Positions 1 through 9,787 of a stretch of DNA of 64,000 nt are shown piece by piece. The DNA comes from Polyangiaceae bacterium. Lineage in GTDB: Bacteria > Myxococcota_A > Polyangia > Polyangiales > Polyangiaceae. The stretch's first letter is position 1, and each line of letters opens with the position of its first letter. Both the position numbers and the translations under genes were made by a program. The DNA lies in NCBI GenBank assembly GCA_016933275.1, contig JAFGBI010000379.1, positions 1 through 64,000 on the forward strand. Direction: 5' to 3'. The notes beneath the pieces were generated by a model. The model did no database searches. It was not told the origin of the DNA and was given only the letters and a program-made list of their open reading frames with translations.

Positions 1-280
1 AACGGCAGCGCTGGAAACGCGTCCGTGCGAGGCGAGGACGCGTTTCCAGCGCTGCCTCTGGAGAGGTCTGCTGCCGGTTCGGTGCTCGAGTCCCTTGGCG
101 GCGTGATCTTGACCGGATCCGGCAGAAAATCTCTCAATGCTCTCGTGGCTATCAGCAATCAGGCGTTAGCGATCAGGGTCTCCACGTTCTACCTGACCGC
201 TGACCGCTGATGGCCTGGCCTGTTCGGTTCCGGCTCCGCCGGCTTGGGTTGTTGATTTGACGCAGCAATCAACCTGATTG
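1..280 (-). repeat. Intergenic repeat, copy A (cut by window edge)
   Basis: This is one of three related non-coding repeats in the window. Bases 4-24 and 36-56 are perfect 21-bp inverted repeats around an 11-nt loop. Bases 74-86 (CCGGTTCGGTGCT) are one terminal repeat of the 110-bp cassette, whose other end lies off the window. Bases 81-246 align by eye with 31501-31669 of copy C. Bases 247-280 are an exact 34/34 reverse complement of bases 13761-13794 in copy B. The cassette is inverted relative to the ~165-bp module when compared with copy C. The repeat stops 5 nt before the stop codon of the FHA-Wzz gene, so it lies at that gene's 3' end. I see no ORF worth calling in it. Confidence 0.85.
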
Positions 281-285
281 CTGCT

Positions 286-2343
286 CTAGCCGCGCCGAAT
301 CGCGCGTGCCGCGGCGGGCGGTCGTTGCTCGACCACCTCGACTCGGGGCAGCCGCCGTACGATGGCAATGAGCTCGGCGATGGCGGCCCACGCCACCGCG
401 AGGAACATCCCAACGGCCATCCCGATGGCGGAGCGTAGCGCCAAGTTTCTGCGGAGGGCGACGCCAATCGAGTGCGGCGGAACCACCACCTCGTAGCGGG
501 CTTGCGCGGTCGCTCGCTCGATCTCGAGCTGCGTCTCGGCTTGGCGGAGTCGTTCGACGATGCGCCCGTGCAACCCCTTGTCCGTGTCCACCAGGCGGGT
601 GAGGCGGTTGAGCTCCGTCTCGACCGCGGGGAGCTTGCGCATGGCTTCGCCTGCGCCCCCGATCTGTCCCCCTACCGCCGACAGCGCTTTCTCTGCGCCC
701 ATCAGCTGCACCTCGAGATCGCCGATGCGATCCTTGAGGCGGGTATACTCGGGATTCGCGGACCGATCGAGATCGGTCGGTGCCGCCCGGGTGGTCGCCT
801 CCACCTGTCTTCGCAGGTTCTCGGCTTCGGCCTCGGCCTGGCGCACCTCCGGATGCTCGGGCCCCAGACCTCGCCCGCGCAGCTCGGCCAGTCGCTGGTT
901 CGCCTGGGTCAGTGCGGCCTGGTAGGGACCCGCTTCCCGGACCTTGGCTTCGATGAGGGGGCTCTCTCGGGCCAGCCGCTCACGGGCGAGCCTCAGCTCC
1001 CCACGCATTCGGGTGACCTCCGCGCTGAGCTCGCCAGCGCGACCCTCCATTCCTGCCGCCGCCGCCACCCGATTGGTTGCGAACTCCGGGAGGTGCTCGA
1101 GGTTCTTCTCGCGGAAGCGCCGGAGGTCATCCTCGTTCTTCTCGAGTCGCGCTGCGGTTTCCTCGACGCGCGTGTTCAAGAGGTCAACCTCTGCCTGGTA
1201 GACCCGGAGGGTCTTCTCGATCTCGCGCGCGAGGTAGAGCTCGAGGTGCGTGCGGAGGAACCGCACCGCCCACTCGCCGTCACGGTCGGTGATCGAACCT
1301 TCGAACATCCGGTCGTTGATGGCGGCAAAGGAGAGCTTCTTGGTGAGTCGTCCTACCCGATCGGGGCTCGGATTGGGTTCGCCGAGCTCGGTGAGGGTGG
1401 CCTGGATGAGACGTCCTTCCCGGAACGTCTCCGAGGCCGCATGGAAGAACTCCCTCTGCGGGCGGGGACGAGTCATCTGTGGCTCGTTCTGGAGCGGGTT
1501 TTCCTGCGCGGACGTGTCAAGGGAGACGATGAACTCGGCGCGGTTCGGTGGCGGCAAGACGGCTAGGGAGAAGATGGCGAGCACCCCGCCGGCGGTGGGG
1601 AGGCCGAGCAGGAGCCGCCAGTGCCGCCGGACGTAGGCGAAGGCCACCATCGCCTTCTGGACCCGCTCTTCGAGCGTCGGCGGGCGCTCTTCGTCGGAGG
1701 CGATCGAGATCACCTGACTGGCAACGGCCGCCCTCGACAGCGCCTCCGCCCGCAGGGGGGCCAGCGCGAGCGCCGCGGGGTTGCGGTCGAGGAGAACGGT
1801 GTCGTGGCTTGGTAGGTCCCCGCCGAGGCGAAAGAGGAGCATCGTATCGACGATCTCCACCCGATCTCCGCTGGCCAGGGGTGTTGCCTCCGTGATGGGG
1901 ACACCGTTCACCGAGGTCCCGTTGGCGCTGCCCAGGTCGTTGACGAGGAAACGATCCCCCACCCGCTCGATCATGGCGTGGAGCTGGGACACGGCAGGGT
2001 CGTCGATGCGAATCGGTGCGGTGGGCGCCCGTCCGATGAGCACGGAGCCCTTGCTGAATCCATAGACACGGCCCACGTCGCGGCCCCGAAGGACCACGAG
2101 AGCCGCCTCGACCGGATCGCTGTCGATGGAGCTCGGGACCGGGTTCGTGTGGGCGAGAGCGCGGTCGAGGGTCGCCTCCAGATCATCACTCGAAGAGGAC
2201 GAGCCGGCGCCTCCCAACATCGCATCGAGCTTGCTCTCGAGTCCATTTGCCTCAGTCTTTCCCCCATCGGCGTGGCCGTCGTCGGTGCTGCCGGGGGTCG
2301 GGTCGTCGCCGTGAGGACCAATCGGTGCTGGGGGCTGAGTCAA
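286..2343 (-). CDS. FHA-domain Wzz/GNVR-like polysaccharide chain-length protein
   Basis: This 685-residue protein joins a phosphothreonine-binding FHA domain to a polysaccharide co-polymerase. Residues about 82-172 carry FHA motifs (GRAPTAPIRID, SQLHA, NDLGSANGTSVNG). A membrane segment follows at about 242-264, then a long coiled-coil periplasmic region (370-620) with the GNVR-like LPAVETELNRLTRLV, and a second membrane segment at about 634-662. Two flanking helices around a coiled coil is the Wzz/PCP layout; these proteins set chain length or assist export of surface polysaccharide. No tyrosine-kinase domain follows. The start is TTG at 2343, which shares a 4-nt TTGA overlap with the stop of the upstream kinase, so the two are probably translationally coupled. 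The FHA fusion suggests that phosphorylation, perhaps by that kinase, controls it; this is inference. Confidence 0.85.
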   Translation of the reverse strand: MTQPPAPIGPHGDDPTPGSTDDGHADGGKTEANGLESKLDAMLGGAGSSSSSDDLEATLDRALAHTNPVPSSIDSDPVEAALVVLRGRDVGRVYGFSKGSVLIGRAPTAPIRIDDPAVSQLHAMIERVGDRFLVNDLGSANGTSVNGVPITEATPLASGDRVEIVDTMLLFRLGGDLPSHDTVLLDRNPAALALAPLRAEALSRAAVASQVISIASDEERPPTLEERVQKAMVAFAYVRRHWRLLLGLPTAGGVLAIFSLAVLPPPNRAEFIVSLDTSAQENPLQNEPQMTRPRPQREFFHAASETFREGRLIQATLTELGEPNPSPDRVGRLTKKLSFAAINDRMFEGSITDRDGEWAVRFLRTHLELYLAREIEKTLRVYQAEVDLLNTRVEETAARLEKNEDDLRRFREKNLEHLPEFATNRVAAAAGMEGRAGELSAEVTRMRGELRLARERLARESPLIEAKVREAGPYQAALTQANQRLAELRGRGLGPEHPEVRQAEAEAENLRRQVEATTRAAPTDLDRSANPEYTRLKDRIGDLEVQLMGAEKALSAVGGQIGGAGEAMRKLPAVETELNRLTRLVDTDKGLHGRIVERLRQAETQLEIERATAQARYEVVVPPHSIGVALRRNLALRSAIGMAVGMFLAVAWAAIAELIAIVRRLPRVEVVEQRPPAAARAIRRG

Positions 2344-4967
2344 GGGGCCTCGTTCCCTGGCGACGGGGTGATGACGGGGGCGGCGGTGGGTCGCTGGCTC
2401 GAGGGTGGTGCGGCGCTGGGGCCTCCGGAGGGCGCCGGAGGATCGGATCTTGCGTCAGGACTCGGCGACCCGTCCATGGACAATCCCAGCGGTACGATCG
2501 CCGACGGAATCGGCTCGCTGTGCCGTTGGGTGGTGTCGATGTCGAACCAGCTCGCGATCATGTCCGGTCGAAGAATACTGGCCGCGATCGTCGCCAAGGC
2601 AAGTACGGATGCAACCACCACCACCGCGTTCCGGACGCGGGTTCGGCCGCCAGCGGGTCTCGCTTCGGGGTTGGGTGGAGGAGGCTGCGTGCTCGGCAAC
2701 TCGCTGTCGACGGCCACGGGTGTACTGGCCCCCCGCGTCCCGCCGCCATCCGTCTGCTCCACCGGCGTCTGTCTCCCTGGACCGGTTTGCCGCGCACCAC
2801 CGGCTTGCGCTGCCACGGGTGGAGGGGCCATCGTAACGGCGCGCGGCAGCATCGGCTCGTCCGTCCGTCCATCCCGGCTGGCGCCGCGGGCCGCGTCGAG
2901 GATGGCGAGGCGACGGTGCTCCAACTCGCGCCGGAAGTGCTCCCGCACCCAGTGCGACACGTTCGAACGCGCGGCGACCAGCTGGTTTCGGGTGGCCACG
3001 CGTCGGAGCTCTTCCGCCATCGCTTCCGCGCTCGCCGGTCGGCTCCGCGGGTCCCGAGCCAGTGCGGAGAGGCAGATCGCGTCGAGGCAAGTTGGCGGTC
3101 GCAGTCCAACGGTGCTGGGTGGCGGGATCGGCGCGGACAGGACGTTCGCGATGGTTTCTTCCGCGGTTGGAGCGAGGAAGAGCTCACGGCCGGTCAGCGC
3201 GTTCCAGAGCACCACGCCCATCGAGAAGAGGTCTGCCGATTGGTCGACCTGATGACCCAACGCCTGTTCGGGCGCGATGAAGCCCGGGCGCCCGAACAGC
3301 GGTTCTCTCGGGTCGGTGGCGACCCCGAAGTGGCCGAGGCGACTCACTCCGAAATCCGACAGTCTGCCGATCCCGTCCACACCGACGATCACGTTGTGGG
3401 GCGAGACATCCCCGTGCACGAGTCCGAGCGGTCGCCCCTCGTCGTCGGCGAGCGCGTGCGCTGCCGCGAGACCTTCGAGCGCGTCCGTGATGATGGTGAC
3501 GAGCAACTCGGGCGGTCGCAACGACGCGCTCCGGTGCAGCAGCGTCGCCAGGCTGCACCCCTCGACGTACTCGAGCACGAGATAGGGCTGGCGGGCGTGG
3601 ATGGCGGCGTCGACCACCGCTACGGCATTCGGGTGGTGGAGCCGGGAGGCGACGTAGGCCTCGCGGAGGAAGCTCCCTTCCGCTGATGGATCTGCCTCGA
3701 TCCGATGGCGCAGCACCTTCAGGGCGAAGAGGCGGCGAAACCCCGCCTCGCCGGTGACGCGGCAGAGATAGACCGCGCCCATCCCTCCCCGTCCCAGACG
3801 ACAGAGCACCTCGTATCTTCCCACGAACCGCTCGTCGCTGACACGCGCGTTGCGGACGAGCAACGTGGGTACGCCGGGATCACCTGGCCGTTCCTCAACC
3901 TCGTCGAGCGCCGGTGGGGCGGCCTGCTCCCCGATCTCCGGGGCCGTTGGCACGGGCGCGGCGGGCAACCCGGGAGGAGCCGGCGGCATCGGCGCCGGTG
4001 GCGTGGCCGGCACGGACGGCTGCTCCGGAGTGGGGGAGCGATAGCCACGAGGTGTGATGCTTGCAGTCTCCGGGTACTCGTCTACCCAGGAACCATCTCG
4101 GCGCGTCATCGCCGGGTAGATTTCCTCGCGTTCGAGGCGGCCTGGGCCCACCCCGGACCCAACGGCAGACCTCCGTGGCCTCGAGTCGTGGCGTGGCGGG
4201 CCCGAGGGCGGATGGGACGAGGGCCGGACGGGGACCACCTCGACCGTACCGGGACGCGAGGAGTACCGCGTCGTTCCGGGGCTGCGGTCCGCCTGTGGTT
4301 CGGGGATCGGGTTGGCGCGCCGGGTCGCCAGCTCTGGGTCCAACTGCGGCAGCCGGGGCGCACCGGGCACGGGCACCGCAACCATGTGCCCGAGCAGCGT
4401 GGCGGGAGGTGGAACCTGGGAGACCGACGGCGCCGCGCGGACGTACCCAGCGCTGATCAGAGCGACCAGTTCGCGCAGTGCCTCGACGGCGTCGCGGCCG
4501 GAAGCATCGATGACATCCGTTACCGAGCGTTCGCCATCGCACAGCTCGATCATGGCTCGCCGCTCCGGTTGCAGCCGCTCGGCCGCGCCGACCGCGTCGC
4601 TGCGCCAGAGTCGAGACTGCAGGTTGGGGGCCGTGTCGACCAGGCGGCTCCACTCCGCGGTGCGAGCCGCCTGCCGCTGCAGGACCTGCTTTACGGTGGC
4701 TTGGATCCGCTGCGGGCGACCGCCGCCGCCTTGCAGGACCTCGAAGCGTCCCTCTTCGGCCGCCATCAATCGTCCGAGGGCGGCCTCCCCGGTGACGCCG
4801 GCCAGCTCGGCGTCGATGAGCGCCCCCCCGCTGAACCAGACGTGTCCGACTCCAAGCTCGGTGAACAACCGAACCTCGGCTTCCTGGGCACCCTGTTCGA
4901 CGGTGGCGAGGAGGTTGGCGAGCGAGGTCGCCCCCAGCTCGCCGCGCATCGCCACCCGTTGGTCCAT
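2340..4967 (-). CDS. Ser/Thr protein kinase with N-terminal DUF4388-like domain
   Basis: The 875-residue protein begins with a region (1-100) resembling DUF4388/PATAN domains (GELGATSLANLLATVEQG, GHVWFSGGALIDAEL). A Pro-rich linker (180-370) follows, then a complete Hanks-type kinase domain at about 384-655. Visible catalytic features are the Gly loop LGRGGMGAVY (391-400), ALK with K417, HGDVSPHN with D520 and N525, DFG (538-540) and APE (565-567). The usual HRD arginine is Gly. A single membrane segment lies at about 779-799, followed by a Pro/Ser-rich tail, which places the kinase in the cytoplasm. The ATG at 4967 opens the protein directly at the DUF4388-like domain. It is the first gene of a two-gene unit with the FHA-Wzz protein, a plausible substrate or phospho-dependent partner. 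The family is certain; the substrate is not. Confidence 0.92.
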   Translation of the reverse strand: MDQRVAMRGELGATSLANLLATVEQGAQEAEVRLFTELGVGHVWFSGGALIDAELAGVTGEAALGRLMAAEEGRFEVLQGGGGRPQRIQATVKQVLQRQAARTAEWSRLVDTAPNLQSRLWRSDAVGAAERLQPERRAMIELCDGERSVTDVIDASGRDAVEALRELVALISAGYVRAAPSVSQVPPPATLLGHMVAVPVPGAPRLPQLDPELATRRANPIPEPQADRSPGTTRYSSRPGTVEVVPVRPSSHPPSGPPRHDSRPRRSAVGSGVGPGRLEREEIYPAMTRRDGSWVDEYPETASITPRGYRSPTPEQPSVPATPPAPMPPAPPGLPAAPVPTAPEIGEQAAPPALDEVEERPGDPGVPTLLVRNARVSDERFVGRYEVLCRLGRGGMGAVYLCRVTGEAGFRRLFALKVLRHRIEADPSAEGSFLREAYVASRLHHPNAVAVVDAAIHARQPYLVLEYVEGCSLATLLHRSASLRPPELLVTIITDALEGLAAAHALADDEGRPLGLVHGDVSPHNVIVGVDGIGRLSDFGVSRLGHFGVATDPREPLFGRPGFIAPEQALGHQVDQSADLFSMGVVLWNALTGRELFLAPTAEETIANVLSAPIPPPSTVGLRPPTCLDAICLSALARDPRSRPASAEAMAEELRRVATRNQLVAARSNVSHWVREHFRRELEHRRLAILDAARGASRDGRTDEPMLPRAVTMAPPPVAAQAGGARQTGPGRQTPVEQTDGGGTRGASTPVAVDSELPSTQPPPPNPEARPAGGRTRVRNAVVVVASVLALATIAASILRPDMIASWFDIDTTQRHSEPIPSAIVPLGLSMDGSPSPDARSDPPAPSGGPSAAPPSSQRPTAAPVITPSPGNEAP

Positions 4968-5376
4968 CTCGTCTTTCTTGCCCGCCGTGGGCCGAGCGTC
5001 ACTTCGGGCGACGCTTCCCGAGAGAATACGCGGGATTGTTGCCGCCGCAAGGCGCGGGCCTTGGGGGACCCTGCGCCCAACTCCTCGGGGGAGCGCGGTG
5101 TCGTAGCGGTGTCGAGAGCGGGGTCACCGCCCGCCGGTCAGGCGCCGTGGGGCACGGTTCGCGGCCGACCTGCCTTCGACTGCGTTTCTGGCCGCAGCGG
5201 TGAGGTCGTCATCGCCACCGCCTCGGCGCGGATTCGGGCGGAGCCGGTCCGTGACCGGTGAAGGGACCACCGCCGGTCGAGCTCGGTTCCGAAAGGAGCC
5301 ACCCGCCGGGTTTCCGAAGCGGTGAGGCCGACCGGGCCAGGGAATCGCCCTGCGAGCTCGAGTCGACGCTGGCCCG
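4968..5376. other. Non-coding 409-bp gap
   Basis: This lies between the start of the kinase gene (reading left) and the stop of the AraC-type gene (also reading left), so it should contain the kinase operon promoter on the minus strand. I see no convincing -35/-10 pair, RNA gene or repeat. The open frames that cross it are GC-rich shadows. Confidence 0.5.
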
Positions 5377-6234
5377 TCAGGGCTCGTCGGGTGCTCGACT
5401 CTGGCGGATGTCCTTCACCCCAACGTCGAAATGCAGGCGCAACAGACGGCTCAGGTGCTGCTCGCTGCGCAGCCCAACCTGGCGGGCGATCAATCGCATC
5501 GGCATCGAGGTGTCGCGGATGAGCGCGCGGGCCTGCTCGATGCGAACGGCGCGTACGGCATGCATTGGCGACAGGCCAGTGACCTCTCGGTACTTGCGGC
5601 AGAGGTGGTATCGCCCCATCCCGAGGTGCCGTGCCAGCTCATCGAGCGTGAGGGGTCGATCGAGGTGCTCGAGCACGAACGCCCGTAGCCGCTTTTCGAG
5701 GGCGCCCGTCTCGTCCGTGGCCAGGCGTTGCCACTCGCGAGACATGAGCTCGAGCACGCAGCTGCGGTAGGTATCCGCGCCCGGGAAGCTCGCGTTTCGT
5801 TCCATCTGGAGCCAAAGCCCAAGATCGCGGAGGCGGCCGGCCGCGTCGCGCACGGGTCGCCTCGCGTTCGGCGCGGACCCCGGCCACGCGGCGCCGAGCA
5901 CGAGAAACTGAGCGGCTCGGGCGGGCACGAGCCGGGCGGCAACATCCCCGGGCGGCAGCCAGATGGCTTCGGTCGCCTCCAGCTGGTGGTTCCTCTCCTC
6001 GATCACGAGCGTCACGCTCTCCAGGAGCACGACGAGGATGCGGTGGTGGGTACGCTTAGCGAGGACGATCGCCCCGTCCGCTGCCGTGGTCGCCACCGCG
6101 ACGCTCACCGGACCGTCCGCGCGCGCCCCGGGGAGCGGGGGGAAGTCGGGAGCGGGCGGTGGCCGCAAGACCTCGCGGACATCGCTCATCACATCGGGCG
6201 GGAGTGAGCCGAGGCTGCGCGGCGCTGGGTGCAT
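5377..6234 (-). CDS. AraC-family transcriptional regulator
   Basis: The 285-residue protein has an N-terminal sensing half (a cupin-like stretch ending IWLPPGDVAARLVPARAAQ) and a C-terminal AraC double helix-turn-helix. The C-terminal half shows the family pattern: PLTLDELARHLGMGRYHLCR for the first HTH and SMPMRLIARQVGLRSEQHLS for the second, in the last 100 residues. I chose the ATG at 6234 because AGGAG sits 5 nt upstream; a longer frame to 6336 adds 34 low-quality residues. AraC proteins of this layout usually activate a nearby metabolic gene in response to a small molecule. The nearest candidate is the aminotransferase upstream on the same strand, but the gap of 260 nt does not prove a link. 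The effector cannot be read from the sequence. Confidence 0.88.
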   Translation of the reverse strand: MHPAPRSLGSLPPDVMSDVREVLRPPPAPDFPPLPGARADGPVSVAVATTAADGAIVLAKRTHHRILVVLLESVTLVIEERNHQLEATEAIWLPPGDVAARLVPARAAQFLVLGAAWPGSAPNARRPVRDAAGRLRDLGLWLQMERNASFPGADTYRSCVLELMSREWQRLATDETGALEKRLRAFVLEHLDRPLTLDELARHLGMGRYHLCRKYREVTGLSPMHAVRAVRIEQARALIRDTSMPMRLIARQVGLRSEQHLSRLLRLHFDVGVKDIRQSRAPDEP

Positions 6235-6494
6235 GGGCGCTCCTAGTGCAACGACCTGGGGATGCGACGACGCGGTGTGGCAGACCCGATCCGGCCCGCG
6301 CCAGTTCTTCTTGGCGCGGGCCATTCGGCGACGCAAGCCGTTTCTTTCACTCGGAAGAAAGCGAAATCGTTTCGAGCCACTGGAATCCCCCCGCGCCGCC
6401 GGTCACGCGACGGGAGGAGGGTGGACGAAGACGCCGCGCCTGGCTTGCCCCGGGGGTCGCGATGAATCCCGATTCGCGGGTTCCCTCCGGCCGG

Positions 6495-7880
6495 TCACAG
6501 GGCAGCGCCTCCGGGGACAGAGCGCGTGCACCGTTCGTCTCGAGGGTGAGGCAGGAGGAGCGAGGTCGGATCCGGAGGGTCGCTGCACGCGGCGTCAGCG
6601 GTCGCCGGGGCCGTCATCGTGGCGCGGATGGCCGAAGCCAGAATCGCTGCTGCCGCCGCGATCTCGGCGGAGGTCACGCGGAGGGATGGCATCAGTCGCA
6701 CCACGTTGGGGCGCGCGGCGTTGACGACGAGCCCGGACGCGAAGCACCTGTCACGGATGGCCTGGGCGCGAGCCTCGCGGAGTTCCAGTGCCCAGAGCAG
6801 TCCCCGCCCGCGCACGACGCCCCCGGTATCGCTCCCGATCCGCTGTAGGGCGACGCGCAGCTCCTCGCCGAGCTCCCTCACCCGAGAGAGGAACGCCTCC
6901 TCCGCCACGACGTCCAAGACCGCGAGGCCGGCTGCGCAGGCCAGCGGATTGCCGTGGTAGGTCCCACCGTGCTCGCCGTTCGACAGGCAATTCGCGTTGG
7001 CGGACACGAGCACCGCGCCGACGGGTACCCCGCCGCCCAACCCCTTCCCGAGGGTCATGACATCGGGTCGCACGGCCTCGTACTGGTGCGCGAAGAGCAG
7101 TCCGGTTCGTCCGATGCCGGTTTGGACCTCGTCCAGCATGAGCAGCACGCCCGCGGCATCGGCGAGGTCCCGAAGCTCGCGGAGGTAGCCTGCGGGTGGC
7201 ACGATCACTCCCGCTTCCCCCTGGATCGGCTCGACGAGGACGGCCGCCGTTCGCGGGCCGATCGCCTGCCGCACCGCCCGGGGATCCCCGAACGGAACGC
7301 GCAGGAAGCCGGGGGGGTAGGGAGGAAAGAGCGTGTCCCAGCCGGGCTTGCCGCTGGCGGCCATGGCCGCCAGGGTCCGGCCGTGGAAGGCGTCCTCGGT
7401 CGTGATGATCTCGAACGCACCCTGCCGGTACAGACGCCCCCATTTGCGGGCGATCTTGATCGCGACCTCGGTGGCCTCGGCGCCGCTGTTGGTGAAGCAC
7501 GCCGCGGCGAGCCCCGAGAGATCGCACAGGCGGCGCGCGAGTCGGGGCGCCTGGTCGTTGTGGAGCGCCGGGCTCGCGGTGAGGAGCCGATGGGCCTGCG
7601 CGGCGATGACACCGCTGACCTCCGGCGGCGCGTGGCCGAGCGCGTTCACGGCCCACCCCTGGATGAAGTCGAGGTACCTGCGCCCGTCGGCATCCCAGAG
7701 ATACGAGCCCTCGCCACGGGTCATCGCGACCGGCGGTCGCTCGACGATGGGCATCAGACATGGTTCGAGATCGTTGAACATCGGGGGCTTTCCCCGGGCG
7801 ATCTCGGCCGACGCACTCGAGCCGCCCGGTGGTGTGGGTCCGGGCGGCTGCGTCGGTGGCCATGCGTTCAAGCGCGACAT
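6495..7880 (-). CDS. Class-III PLP aminotransferase (acetylornithine/ornithine type)
   Basis: This is a fold-type I, class-III aminotransferase of about 461 residues. Family motifs are NSGAEATEVAIKIARKW for cofactor phosphate binding, AFHGRTLAAMAASGK, VEPIQGEAGV, LDEVQTGIGRTG, and TLGKGLGGGVPVGA with the Schiff-base lysine at about residue 279. The pattern is closest to acetylornithine/succinyldiaminopimelate/ornithine transaminases, but without other arginine genes nearby I cannot choose between them. The ATG at 7880 is preferred because GGAGG lies 9 nt upstream; a shorter start at 7781 and a longer frame to 7976 are possible. The last ~40 residues (rich in Pro, Ser and Arg) are an unusual tail beyond the normal end of the fold. 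It is divergent from pgi and upstream of the AraC-type regulator. Confidence 0.88.
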   Translation of the reverse strand: MSRLNAWPPTQPPGPTPPGGSSASAEIARGKPPMFNDLEPCLMPIVERPPVAMTRGEGSYLWDADGRRYLDFIQGWAVNALGHAPPEVSGVIAAQAHRLLTASPALHNDQAPRLARRLCDLSGLAAACFTNSGAEATEVAIKIARKWGRLYRQGAFEIITTEDAFHGRTLAAMAASGKPGWDTLFPPYPPGFLRVPFGDPRAVRQAIGPRTAAVLVEPIQGEAGVIVPPAGYLRELRDLADAAGVLLMLDEVQTGIGRTGLLFAHQYEAVRPDVMTLGKGLGGGVPVGAVLVSANANCLSNGEHGGTYHGNPLACAAGLAVLDVVAEEAFLSRVRELGEELRVALQRIGSDTGGVVRGRGLLWALELREARAQAIRDRCFASGLVVNAARPNVVRLMPSLRVTSAEIAAAAAILASAIRATMTAPATADAACSDPPDPTSLLLPHPRDERCTRSVPGGAAL

Positions 7881-7948
7881 GGCTCGGCGCCTCCGCCCCG
7901 ACGGGCGGTGCGACGAGCGCGAGCGAGCGCAGCGAACGACATGGGGAT

Positions 7949-7976
7949 TGCCTACCACGATCACCGTAGTGGTCAA
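7949..7976 (-). promoter_or_regulatory. Possible sigma-70-type promoter of the aminotransferase gene
   Basis: On the minus strand, TTGACC (7976-7971) is separated by 16 nt from TAGGCA (7954-7949), about 70 nt upstream of the chosen start at 7880. Its position argues against the longer reading frame that begins at 7976. The match is only moderate. Confidence 0.35.
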
Positions 7977-8134
7977 GATCCGGCGAGGGGCGGCGCCGCT
8001 GTCCGCCGGGCCCCCGGGTCCGGCCCGGGGGCGCTTGACGGCGACAGGCGCGCGTGAAAGAGGCTTGCCGTTCCCGGCGGTGGGAGGCGCCCTCCCTCAC
8101 CCCCGCCCCGCCCGACCAAAGGAGCAATGACAGC

Positions 8135-9781
8135 ATGTCCAAGCTGACCGAGTCCCCCGCGTGGAAGGCACTCGCGGCGCATCGCGCCGAGATCGACGAG
8201 ACCCACCTGCGGACGCTGTTCGCGGCCAATCCCCAGCGCTTCGCGGCCTTCTCGCTCACCCTCGAGGACATCCTCTTCGACTACTCGAAGAACCGGATCA
8301 CCGACCAGACGATGGCCTTGCTCGTAGGGCTCGCCGAGCAGGCCGAGCTGCCTCGGAGGATCGCGGCCATGTTCGCGGGTGAGCGGATCAACCTGACCGA
8401 GAACCGCGCCGTGCTCCACCTCGCCCTGCGCAACCGGTCGAATCGCCCAATCGTGGTCGACGGCGAGGACGTGATGCCCGAAGTGAATCGGGTCCTCCGC
8501 CAGATGCGCGAGCTCAGCGAGGCGGTCCGTTCGGGCGCCTGGAAGGGCTATTCGGGGCGGGCGATGACCGACATCGTCAACATCGGTATCGGTGGCTCCG
8601 ATCTGGGGCCAGTGATGGCGACCGAGGCGCTGCGTCCGTACTGGAAGCCGGGACTGCGCGTACATTTCGTTTCGAACGTGGACGGCACGCACCTCGTCGA
8701 GACGCTGAAGAAGGTGAACCCCGAGACGACGCTGTTCATGGTCGCATCGAAGACCTTCACGACGCAGGAAACGATGATGAACGCCGAGAGTGCCAAGGCC
8801 TGGCTGCTCGCGTCCGCACACGATCCGCAGACGGTGGCCAAACATTTCGTGGCCCTGTCCACCAATGCCAAGGGCGTGGCCGCGTTCGGCATCGACCCGA
8901 AGAACATGTTCGAGTTCTGGGACTGGGTTGGGGGTCGGTACTCCCTCTGGAGCGCGATCGGGCTCCCGATTGCCTGCGTGATTGGGATGGATGCTTTCGA
9001 GGAGCTCCTCGCCGGCGCTCACGACGTCGACGAGCACTTCCGCACCACGCCTCTCGCCCGCAACATCCCGGTGATCATGGGGCTCCTGGGCGTCTGGTAC
9101 GGCAACTTCTTCGACGCCCACGCGCATGCCATTCTGCCGTACGATCAGTACATGCACCGCTTCGCCGCCTACTTCCAGCAGGGCGACATGGAGAGCAACG
9201 GCAAGTACGTCGACCAGCAGAATGGCGTCGTCGACTATCACACTGGTCCGGTCATCTTCGGCGAACCGGGGACGAACGGGCAACACGCCTTCTATCAGCT
9301 CATCCACCAGGGGACGCGGCTCATTCCCTGTGATTTCCTGGCTCCGATCCAGACCCACAACCCCCTCGGCAACCACCACACGGTGCTCCTCGCCAACTTC
9401 TTCGCGCAGACCGAGGCGCTGATGCGGGGCAAGACCGCCGAGGAGGTGGCCAAGGAGCTCGATCCGAAGCTCCCCGCGGACCAGCGCGACCAGCTCCTCG
9501 CTCACAAGCAGTTTCAGGGCAACCGCCCCACCAACAGCTTCCTCTTCACGAAGCTCGACCCGCGGACGCTGGGACGTCTGGTGGCGCTCTACGAGCACAA
9601 GATCTTCGTGCAGGGGATGATCTGGAACATCCTGTCGTTCGACCAGTGGGGCGTGGAGCTCGGCAAGCAACTCGCCAAGGTGATCCAGCCGGAGCTCGAG
9701 GCGGTCGGCGAGGTCGCGAGCCACGACAGTTCGACCAACGGCCTCATCAACTACTTCAAGAGCCGGCGCTCGCTGTCCTGA
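8135..9781 (+). CDS. pgi: Glucose-6-phosphate isomerase
   Basis: This 548-residue enzyme interconverts glucose-6-phosphate and fructose-6-phosphate in glycolysis and gluconeogenesis, in the cytoplasm. Signatures are [13 protein letters not shown] for the sugar-phosphate site, [14 protein letters not shown] (GPI signature 1), [11 protein letters not shown] with the catalytic glutamate region, and [10 protein letters not shown]. Length and motif order match the long bacterial form. The ATG at 8135 has AAAGGAG 10 nt upstream; the frame extends upstream to 8054 with residues that do not look like PGI. The gene stands alone, divergent from the aminotransferase, and a short GC hairpin follows its stop. 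Confidence 0.97.
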   Translation: MSKLTESPAWKALAAHRAEIDETHLRTLFAANPQRFAAFSLTLEDILFDYSKNRITDQTMALLVGLAEQAELPRRIAAMFAGERINLTENRAVLHLALRNRSNRPIVVDGEDVMPEVNRVLRQMRELSEAVRSGAWKGYSGRAMTDIVNIGIGGSDLGPVMATEALRPYWKPGLRVHFVSNVDGTHLVETLKKVNPETTLFMVASKTFTTQETMMNAESAKAWLLASAHDPQTVAKHFVALSTNAKGVAAFGIDPKNMFEFWDWVGGRYSLWSAIGLPIACVIGMDAFEELLAGAHDVDEHFRTTPLARNIPVIMGLLGVWYGNFFDAHAHAILPYDQYMHRFAAYFQQGDMESNGKYVDQQNGVVDYHTGPVIFGEPGTNGQHAFYQLIHQGTRLIPCDFLAPIQTHNPLGNHHTVLLANFFAQTEALMRGKTAEEVAKELDPKLPADQRDQLLAHKQFQGNRPTNSFLFTKLDPRTLGRLVALYEHKIFVQGMIWNILSFDQWGVELGKQLAKVIQPELEAVGEVASHDSSTNGLINYFKSRRSLS

Positions 9782-9787
9782 TCGGCA

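Noticed and set aside
472-1566. 364-codon plus-strand frame
   Set aside because: Antisense to the coiled-coil region of the FHA-Wzz gene; no recognisable motif.
2247-5261. Long plus-strand frames across the kinase gene and the following gap
   Set aside because: Arg/Gly/Pro-rich shadow sequence opposite a kinase with all catalytic motifs.
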